A stretch of 42,502 nt of DNA from a virus: IMG/VR virus record IMGVR_UViG_3300008517_000084, positions 1 through 42,502 of that record. One strand, written 5' to 3'. The notes under the pieces are model-generated. The model had not been told where the DNA came from. It did not search any database and was given only the letters and a program-made list of their open reading frames with translations. Made by a program: the position numbers and the translations under genes. The stretch's first letter is position 1. The number at the start of each line of letters is the position of its first letter. Of the stretch, positions 37,495-42,502 are shown piece after piece.

Positions 37495-39422
37495 TAGTAG
37501 TCCTCTCGAAAATCAAATCGTCGCTTGGACCTTCGGCCCTTTCGACGTTCCATCCACTTTCTCTTCCGACCCCCAATCGACCGGAGGGGCTTGTCTGGAT
37601 TACGGAGTTTCTGAACCGGCACATCCTGACTCCCAACCAAACACAGCATATCGGCAATCACTCGGTCCCCATGCGTTTTTCTGGCCTGCTCGTTTTCTTC
37701 GCTCAACGATGCCGGGCCGAGCCCACCCCCGTCGTAGTACACATAGGTCTTGGCTTCTTCCAGAGCCAACTCACTGTGGTTGATAAATCCACCATGAGCG
37801 TAGGCTCGACGGAGTATGCCAAGGGCCTCAGCTTTCTTATCACGAGTGGAGTGCCAACCGTATTTCTTGGACTTCTTGTCGGTTGTGGTTCCCACCTGTT
37901 TATCGGAGTAAAAAATTGGGTAGTTGTAGACTTTGACCACCTGCCGCCCAAAGTCCCATCCCGGCCCCTGCTGCTCCCAGATTAGAAGCGGGAGCCCGTT
38001 GTTTCGAGCCCCTCCGACCCAAAGACAGAGAGCTACTGCAATGCGGGCGAACTCGTAGGGCGGCGTGTTCGCATCGGCCCACTCACCGACCTTCTCCGAT
38101 GTTTCCGCACAATAGATACTCGCAACCGAATTGGACGCCCCCTGACCGCGACTAATATCGCAACCAATTACATAGTTGCGTGTCTGGTCCAGTCGTCCAC
38201 GCAAGAGACTGTACCATATCTGTAACGGCCCCTCTGCCTCACGTCGCCGAACAATAGTCTTCCGATCCCGCACCCGGATAAGTTTGGAGATTGCCTTCTC
38301 AGCAATATCGTCTTGGAAATCAATCTTCCAGCGGCTTCGCGGAGGACAGGCGAACAGAGTCTTGTGGACTTCAAGATTGTAGTTCTCAAAGAACGTCTCC
38401 CCAGAGCCAATATGGTCCATGTCAATTTCAATGGCCATTTCACGAGGCGTCCGAATCTCCGCTTCGTGATTATACCAGGGAGCCGTAATTTTCCACTGCC
38501 CCGTTGTTTTGTCCTGAACTGCGTGTCGGCCAACACCCTTTTCAGGATGCTCCCACCAGGGCAAAACCATAACCTTTACCTGACCAGACAACCGCCACTT
38601 GGAGAACTCCGTTCCCGCTCCGTTTGGAGTCGAATTCGCTAATCTACATGCGGTCACATCCCTAGTGGACCGCTTGATAGCCGCCCCCTCTTTCATCTTC
38701 GCCATTTCGTCGAGCAGGATAGCGGTACGACGATCAGAGGAACCCGCCGTAGCATTCGTAGACTCGCCATCAATTCGGCTACGGTTCACCAAATTAACCA
38801 AGTGCATCCGCTTGCGAGTGTAGGCGGGCTTCATCCATTCCGGCAAGAACAGATTGATATAATCGTGCTTGCCCAAGAGCGTCCCAGGATCGGAGGCCCC
38901 TTCCCCCGCTTTATCGAGTTGATCGACACAATCCTCTTTACGACTCAGTTCAAGGAGCGACCGATCCGGGTGAAACATCCATTGGTGATGGAAGGCCGCA
39001 ATATGGTCCCACGTCGCCCCCATGTCTCGGGACTTATCGGTAAGGACTTCATAGCCCTGGTTAATCGCATCTTCGAGAAGGAGGATATGCTCGTCTTGAA
39101 CCGCCCAAGTCACAAACGGGATATGTGAGTCCGACGCAGTTTTGCACTGCCTCGGCTTTCCGTCAGGTCCAATGGTAAACTTCCGATGAGTGAACACAAA
39201 AGTATTCACCCAGAACAGAATCGACAACGATGCAGCCGTGTACATATCACGCTGCAAACCATCGTCCGACTCTGCTGCTGAGAGCAATTTAGCCCTCCAC
39301 AGGAGGTTCTCCGTCGGCCCTTTCGGAACCTTGAGCCCCGTCACCGGGTCCGTCCATAGTCGGGGACGGCTTGGGAACGGCGACGGCAGCTTCGGCTGCG
39401 TTGTTAATTCGTTCGGCCGCAA
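37494..39422 (-). CDS. terL: Terminase large subunit
   Basis: The packaging motor: a Walker A-like TDKSRDMGATW, Walker B AILLDEMAKM (DE), coupling segment LANSTPNGAG, and RNase H-like nuclease with GCDISRGQG (first Asp) and WEQQGPG. It ends in an Arg/Lys tail. No ATG lies before residue 60, though residues 38-58 are plainly conserved. A TTG at 39422 with GGTGAG six bases upstream is the best start, overlapping the previous gene by 134 bases; GTG at 39344 is an alternative. The motif set is of the classical KSRDMGAxW group. Confidence 0.92.
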   Translation of the reverse strand: MRPNELTTQPKLPSPFPSRPRLWTDPVTGLKVPKGPTENLLWRAKLLSAAESDDGLQRDMYTAASLSILFWVNTFVFTHRKFTIGPDGKPRQCKTASDSHIPFVTWAVQDEHILLLEDAINQGYEVLTDKSRDMGATWDHIAAFHHQWMFHPDRSLLELSRKEDCVDQLDKAGEGASDPGTLLGKHDYINLFLPEWMKPAYTRKRMHLVNLVNRSRIDGESTNATAGSSDRRTAILLDEMAKMKEGAAIKRSTRDVTACRLANSTPNGAGTEFSKWRLSGQVKVMVLPWWEHPEKGVGRHAVQDKTTGQWKITAPWYNHEAEIRTPREMAIEIDMDHIGSGETFFENYNLEVHKTLFACPPRSRWKIDFQDDIAEKAISKLIRVRDRKTIVRRREAEGPLQIWYSLLRGRLDQTRNYVIGCDISRGQGASNSVASIYCAETSEKVGEWADANTPPYEFARIAVALCLWVGGARNNGLPLLIWEQQGPGWDFGRQVVKVYNYPIFYSDKQVGTTTDKKSKKYGWHSTRDKKAEALGILRRAYAHGGFINHSELALEEAKTYVYYDGGGLGPASLSEENEQARKTHGDRVIADMLCLVGSQDVPVQKLRNPDKPLRSIGGRKRKWMERRKGRRSKRRFDFREDY

Positions 39423-39729
39423 GTTCGCTCACCCTATCAGCCGCCGTGATAGCAGAGGACTCGTCCACAATCTGCTGCGGAATCCGACCCTCAAGACGGC
39501 TATATACCAAATCAATTGCCCACTGCACCGGAGGATGGTAGATTTCCTCCGGCACTTTGTTTTTGTCGTAGTGTACTTCAGTGAAGCCGAGAGCGTGTTT
39601 CCACAACAGTCGGGCCAGAACCTCCGCTTTGGTCAGCACAGTCCCATCGTCGAGAATTGTCTCTGCCTCACTGGCCAGTTCTCGTAGATGCCTGGTGACA
39701 TTTCGCTTGGATGCTCTGGCCGTGGCCAT
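39289..39729 (-). CDS. Candidate terminase small subunit (146 aa)
   Basis: Directly precedes and overlaps the large terminase gene. The N-terminus is basic and Thr/Arg-rich (ATARASKRNVTRHLRELASEA), the middle is helical (LTKAEVLARLLWKHALGFTE), and the C-terminal 40 residues are disordered Pro/Gly/Glu. Gene order and an N-terminal basic region fit a small terminase that recognises the packaging site, but no typical HTH sequence is certain. A regulatory protein is the alternative. Confidence 0.5.
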   Translation of the reverse strand: MATARASKRNVTRHLRELASEAETILDDGTVLTKAEVLARLLWKHALGFTEVHYDKNKVPEEIYHPPVQWAIDLVYSRLEGRIPQQIVDESSAITAADRVSELAAERINNAAEAAVAVPKPSPTMDGPGDGAQGSERADGEPPVEG

Positions 39730-39732
39730 GCT

Positions 39733-39897
39733 CTACGCCTTCTTCGGCGGTTTCGGTGGTTTCGGTGGCTTTGGTGGTTTCGGCGGTTCGTCCCCGTTTG
39801 AGCTACTGGCCACTCCGCATCCGATGATCTTCTTTCCCAGCATGTTTCTTGTGCCTATTACGCTGATCCACCCCGTAGCAAGGAGTTTCTTCAGCAT
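39733..39897 (-). CDS. Small protein with (PPK)n tail (54 aa)
   Basis: ATG at 39897 (GAGAG upstream) gives MLKKLLATGWISVIGTRNML, then GKKIIGCGVASSS and a C-terminal run of five PPK units (PPKPPKPPKPPKPPKK). The DNA of the tail is a nine-base tandem repeat that can expand or shrink. Proline-Lys tails can serve as docking strands or contact SH3-like domains. The function is unknown. Confidence 0.5.
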   Translation of the reverse strand: MLKKLLATGWISVIGTRNMLGKKIIGCGVASSSNGDEPPKPPKPPKPPKPPKKA

Positions 39898-39902
39898 ACT
39901 CT

Positions 39903-40256
39903 CTATGCCTTGGTGATGAAGCCCTGGATCAAGCACGAGTCGATGTTCGTCGCAATTCCGAAGAGTTTCAGGCCCTTGCCCACGGGGCACACGTAAGGCT
40001 CCATGAAATGAAGAACGATCCCGCCCTTCGCGTCCACTGTTCCGTGAACCACATACCGTCCAGCAGCCTTGCTATCGGCAACTAATGAAACATCCCCTCC
40101 AGTCTCAGAGAGGACTTGAACATCCGTAACGTGAAGAGTTTCTTTCGTGCCCAGGACTCGTTCTGTCACGGTCCCGGCACCGTACAGCTTTACTGCAACC
40201 CCACCACTGGCATCACCATCTGTGATGGATTCACCGTGAACTGGTTCGCCTCGCAT
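39903..40256 (-). CDS. Hypothetical beta-rich protein (117 aa)
   Basis: The sequence contains alternating strands with turns (VAVKLYGAGTVTERVLGTKETLHVTDV, VSLVADSKAAGRYVVHGTVD, GIVLHFMEPYVCPVGKGLKLF), a pattern of virion decoration or chaperone-like proteins. It lies in the operon head before the terminase genes, with an 11-base gap to the preceding gene. No family recognised. Confidence 0.55.
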   Translation of the reverse strand: MRGEPVHGESITDGDASGGVAVKLYGAGTVTERVLGTKETLHVTDVQVLSETGGDVSLVADSKAAGRYVVHGTVDAKGGIVLHFMEPYVCPVGKGLKLFGIATNIDSCLIQGFITKA

Positions 40257-40267
40257 CAGGGAATCTC

Positions 40268-40510
40268 CTATAGCGTTGTGATACTCTTGATTGCCCCGGT
40301 CACAATCGTCGTGTAGTCGTTTTCAACTGTCAACGTCTCTTCATCCGGCCATGCCCAAGTACAGAGAACCGTCTCAGTCTTAGTAACTTCAACCAGCCGT
40401 CCCCAGATTTCAAATGGGGCAGTCCTCTTCGAGTTCTGGCAATGGTCGATAGCACAAATATGTACGCTTCGACCAACCAGTTTCTTCCATTTCTTGAGCC
40501 GTTTCTTCAT
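40268..40510 (-). CDS. Hypothetical small protein (80 aa)
   Basis: The N-terminus is basic (KKRLKKWKKLVGRSVHI) and followed by a beta domain (APFEIWGRLVEVTKTETVLCTWAWPDEE) with two Cys, like small OB- or SH3-like proteins. The start shares a base with the protease stop. Its N-terminal amphipathic helix could touch membranes or nucleic acid. Function unknown. Confidence 0.55.
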   Translation of the reverse strand: MKKRLKKWKKLVGRSVHICAIDHCQNSKRTAPFEIWGRLVEVTKTETVLCTWAWPDEETLTVENDYTTIVTGAIKSITTL

Positions 40511-41259
40511 TACAGGTTTTCGTCCAGCAGGATACGAACATGCTCCGACGACTCAAACAGACTCAGGCCCGCCCAAGGCTCCCCCCACGGGGAGAACGCA
40601 GCACGGGAAAGAATCCCAATCACCTTGCCGTCTTCATTGAAAATACCAGACCCAGACATGCCCCAATACGCCCCGCCCTGGAATGCTACTGAATTGTCGA
40701 ACCGTTCGCACACAACCCGAATCTGAAAGTCTGCTCGGAACAGTTTATCAGTCGGCTCGTTGTGGAGCCAACCTCGTGCCGTCGCCACCATTCCACGCTT
40801 GGGATCGGTGAGTTCGTAGACTTCGTAGTGGGTGTCCGCATCCCGGAGTCGGACCAAGGCCACATCAGCATCAACCGCTTCCGCAACAAAAAATGCGTCG
40901 CAGCCATTAATGGTCATGCTCGTCAACGTAGTCCGGGGGACAACATGGGCTGCTGTGGCCACATACCACCAATTCCCCTGATGAGCGACAATCACGCCAC
41001 TACCGTGCCCATGCTGAAATTCAATGGCCACAATTCCAGTTTCGGCGGATAAGGTCTTCGTTTCTACAATTATGGCCGAAATTGAGAGCCCGCCTACAAG
41101 AACGACGAGTATAATCACAACATACGAGAATACGAACAGCTCTACAAAACGTGGCTTTCTGTGGGGTTTTCTGGGGTCTTTCGAGGTCATAGATTTTTCC
41201 CTTTTCGTAGGGGACTGATCTGAGGTAAAATTAGCATCTTCGGTTTCCCAACCGTTCAT
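40510..41259 (-). CDS. Membrane-anchored trypsin/HtrA-like serine protease
   Basis: The 249-residue protein has a basic cytoplasmic N-terminus, one membrane helix at about 39-64 (LFVFSYVVIILVVLVGG), and a chymotrypsin-fold protease domain. HGHGSGVIV is the HtrA-type opening strand, ATAAHV carries catalytic H105, DADVALVRL carries D132, and YWGMSGSGIFN carries S202. No PDZ domain follows. The predicted topology puts the protease on the outer face of the inner membrane. ATG at 41259 has AGGGAG upstream. Its role is unknown; it is not the usual phage prohead protease. Confidence 0.85.
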   Translation of the reverse strand: MNGWETEDANFTSDQSPTKREKSMTSKDPRKPHRKPRFVELFVFSYVVIILVVLVGGLSISAIIVETKTLSAETGIVAIEFQHGHGSGVIVAHQGNWWYVATAAHVVPRTTLTSMTINGCDAFFVAEAVDADVALVRLRDADTHYEVYELTDPKRGMVATARGWLHNEPTDKLFRADFQIRVVCERFDNSVAFQGGAYWGMSGSGIFNEDGKVIGILSRAAFSPWGEPWAGLSLFESSEHVRILLDENL

Positions 41260-41270
41260 AGTTTCACTCC

Positions 41271-41738
41271 CTAACTCAACAGAATCAATCGGACATTCGC
41301 ATCGCCTTCGCCCTCGGCGACACTACGGCAGACCTCAATCTGCTGAATGTCATCGTAGTCAGTATCCTCAACCAGCACTGCCCCATCAAACACCGTGTCG
41401 TCATTTATGCCCAGACGGTACGACGGGAAGACGTACCAGACCCCCGCTTTGCAGAGCCGTACTGCGAAGTCAGCGGCGTCCCCGGAGTCGTCGTTGAACT
41501 CTACCCATACATCGGCATCAGAGTAGAACAGCATGAGTTCAAACGAGTCCAGGCCCCCTTGCCCCGTAGCCCACAGCACGTCCTTCCCGTAGTTATCGGC
41601 AATGGTGTCGTGAGTCTGATAGGCCAGTCCGTTTGTGAGGGTGAGAGTCTTACGGTTATCCACTGCCCCAACTACCAAGACCTCCCCTGTAGCAAGTACA
41701 ACCTCAAACCGCTGGGACGAGTACAGTATAGCCGACAT
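41271..41738 (-). CDS. Hypothetical beta-rich protein after promoter P4 (155 aa)
   Basis: First coding region after promoter P4 and its structured leader. It is acidic and beta-rich (YSSQRFEVVLATGEVLVVGAVDN, FELMLFYSDADVWVEFNDDSG, DFAVRLCKAGVWYVFPSYRLG), without membrane or catalytic motif, consistent with a virion surface protein. GGTAAAGGAAC gives its ribosome site. The family is unknown to me. Confidence 0.55.
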   Translation of the reverse strand: MSAILYSSQRFEVVLATGEVLVVGAVDNRKTLTLTNGLAYQTHDTIADNYGKDVLWATGQGGLDSFELMLFYSDADVWVEFNDDSGDAADFAVRLCKAGVWYVFPSYRLGINDDTVFDGAVLVEDTDYDDIQQIEVCRSVAEGEGDANVRLILLS

Positions 41739-41911
41739 GGGGTGTTCCTTTACCGGTAGGAGAATGCGGCCGAGGCTCCGGTGGTCCTATTTTTCGGACC
41801 ACTTTCCGTGTCGGCGGCGAACGATTCACACCCATAGGCCCGACAGCCTGTGTTTGGGTGCTTATCGTTCCTTTTTGTCATAATTCGGAGCCTTGGCCGA
41901 CCTTGCGACTA
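41739..41911 (-). promoter_or_regulatory. Structured leader downstream of promoter P4
   Basis: The roughly 170-base untranslated leader contains two hairpins. One is a perfect 7-bp stem, GTGGTCC with GGACCAC, at 41781-41802. The other pairs 41819-41833 with 41856-41870 (GAACGAT, a 3x3 internal loop, then five pairs) and encloses a small AGGC/GCCT stem. No gene fits here. Translation control, mRNA stability or a regulatory RNA are possible; no known riboswitch was recognised. Confidence 0.6.
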
Positions 41912-41917
41912 TATTCC

Positions 41918-41946
41918 AGTATACCCGATTTCGGGCCTGCTGTCAA
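41918..41946 (-). promoter_or_regulatory. Sigma70-type promoter P4 with palindromic spacer
   Basis: On the minus strand: TTGACA (41946-41941), a 17-base spacer and TATACT (41923-41918). The spacer contains the dyad CCCGA-AA-TCGGG at 41924-41935, placed where a repressor or activator could act. It would drive the whole minus-strand operon from about 41911. Confidence 0.85.
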
Positions 41947-41954
41947 GTCAGAAA

Positions 41955-42224
41955 TCAAAACTGGACCGGCGGCTTGCCCTTCAGACTTTTCCAGGTAAGC
42001 ACACAACCGTATGCACCGACTGTGGGGACACAGTACGCTATACCCTTACCATCCACAACCCGGTGGGTGGAGCCACCTGGCCGCAGATAGAGCTTCGTCG
42101 GACGTTCGATCCGCACTGCCCGAGTGTAAATCACACCGTCTATCGGTGCCAACCACTCGTACTCCCGCCATTCCTCAGCCGAGATGTCGAACTCCAACAG
42201 CTTCGGCTTGTCCGCATCTGCCAT
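41955..42224 (-). CDS. Hypothetical small protein (89 aa)
   Basis: ATG at 42224 follows AGGGAGAAGAAAC. The protein begins MADADKPKLLEFDISAEEW and continues with beta strands (WLAPIDGVIYTRAVRIERPTK and AYCVPTVGAYGCVLTWKSL). It ends just before promoter P4. The family is unknown. Confidence 0.6.
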   Translation of the reverse strand: MADADKPKLLEFDISAEEWREYEWLAPIDGVIYTRAVRIERPTKLYLRPGGSTHRVVDGKGIAYCVPTVGAYGCVLTWKSLKGKPPVQF

Positions 42225-42257
42225 GTTTCTTCTCCCTGTTTTCCTGTTTCCGAAAAT

Positions 42258-42329
42258 TAGCCCGGCGGGGAATCGAACCCACGCTTTCCAGGATGAAACC
42301 CTGGCGTCCTACCGATAGACGACCGGGCC
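42258..42329 (-). tRNA. tRNA-Glu (anticodon UUC)
   Basis: Minus-strand cloverleaf of 72 bases: acceptor GGCCCGG pairing with CCGGGCT, D arm GTCT/GGAC, anticodon stem CCAGG/CCTGG around loop GTTTCAT (anticodon TTC), and a T loop TTCGATT. The T stem is imperfect: GGG/CCC pair, but the outer two positions mismatch unless a T is bulged. CCA is not encoded. It may compensate for a codon difference with the host or replace a cleaved host tRNA. Confidence 0.85.
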
Positions 42330-42335
42330 TGTGGT

Positions 42336-42363
42336 GCCCGGAGTGGCGAGTGCCATACCGGGC
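42336..42363 (-). other. Nested hairpin upstream of tRNA-Glu
   Basis: GCCCGG pairs with CCGGGC around an inner TGGC/GCCA stem. The ten bases ACCGGGCCTG occur both at the tRNA 5' end (42322-42331) and here (42357-42366). It may guide processing of the tRNA precursor or be a remnant of a duplicated acceptor strand. Confidence 0.55.
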
Positions 42364-42378
42364 CTGGGATGGGCTCCC

Positions 42379-42501
42379 TTACTTCCGCTTCGGCATGGCC
42401 GGAGTCTTGGTCTGGGGCTTCGTGCGGGGACGGCCCCGGCCACGAATCACCACGCCCTGCTCGACCAGGACACGCCGGATCGTGCCGAGGGGCACGTCGT
42501 A
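42379..42501 (-). CDS. C-terminal end of a HTH/AT-hook-like protein (partial)
   Basis: Open from the right edge to TAA at 42381-42379; 40 residues visible. VPLGTIRRVLVEQGVV resembles the second half of a helix-turn-helix, followed by RGRGRPRTK, an AT-hook-like minor groove element, and a basic end. It is probably a small DNA-binding protein, a regulator or structural protein. The start is outside the window. Confidence 0.5.
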   Translation of the reverse strand, partial: YDVPLGTIRRVLVEQGVVIRGRGRPRTKPQTKTPAMPKRK

Positions 42502-42502
42502 G

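Noticed and set aside
41819-41876. Plus-strand intrinsic terminator (hairpin followed by CTTTTTG)
   Set aside because: The stem is interrupted and no plus-strand gene precedes it; the hairpin is better explained as part of the minus-strand leader.
1-42502. CRISPR array or long direct repeats
   Set aside because: No regularly spaced repeats of 20-40 bases were seen; the only tandem repeats are within coding low-complexity segments.
1-42502. Recoded stop codons
   Set aside because: TAA, TAG and TGA all end convincing genes, and no good gene is broken by an in-frame stop apart from the doubtful 1170-1310 area.

Overview
The window reads as an internal slice of a tailed double-stranded DNA phage genome with podovirus-like organisation. 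It is about 42.5 kb, tightly packed, with many ATGA, TGATG and GTGA start/stop overlaps and no ribosomal RNA, integrase, RNA polymerase or CRISPR array. The host cannot be named. A lipoprotein with an Ala after the lipobox Cys and sigma70-type promoters (17-base spacers, mostly extended -10) suggest a Gram-negative host with an ordinary housekeeping sigma factor. Both ends cut through genes, so the window is not a complete genome.

Left arm, plus strand, 1-18261. Positions 1-3831 hold small, mostly unrecognised early-type genes: three membrane micro-proteins under 45 residues, an endonuclease VII-like HNH nuclease behind a clear promoter, a SEC-C zinc protein and a zinc-ribbon gene that carries a second reading frame. 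Positions 3828-13573 are the replication and recombination cassette: a family A DNA polymerase with 3'-5' exonuclease, a VRR-NUC nuclease, a RecB/Cas4-like nuclease (second promoter), a Sak4-like ATPase, a GroES-like protein, a single-strand-binding-like protein ending in IPF, a TOPRIM/SF3 primase-helicase and an Rnl2-type RNA ligase. Positions 13563-18261 hold a nucleotide-metabolism fusion (DUF5664-like plus DUF4406-like), a metallophosphoesterase, a lipoprotein, a holin-like membrane protein and small DNA-binding candidates. No endolysin was recognised.

Right arm, minus strand, 42501 down to 18178. In transcription order: the end of an HTH/AT-hook-like gene, tRNA-Glu(UUC), a small protein, a strong promoter with a structured leader, a hypothetical protein, a membrane-anchored trypsin/HtrA-like serine protease, small proteins, a candidate small terminase, large terminase, portal, two basic proteins, an FmdB-like zinc ribbon, a second promoter, scaffold, major capsid protein, head and connector proteins, an inserted HNH nuclease, the tail protein, three fibre-like proteins, three ejection-type proteins (one of 1578 residues) and a small membrane protein. 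The arms converge near 18.2 kb and their last genes overlap.

The left arm would copy and recombine the genome and adjust host metabolism; the right arm builds the virion. The least ordinary items are the membrane serine protease, the nucleotide-enzyme fusion, the GroES-like gene inside the recombination cassette, a Leu at the Pol A 762 position, and several strong inverted repeats. All functional calls come from reading motifs by eye; none was tested by a database search.
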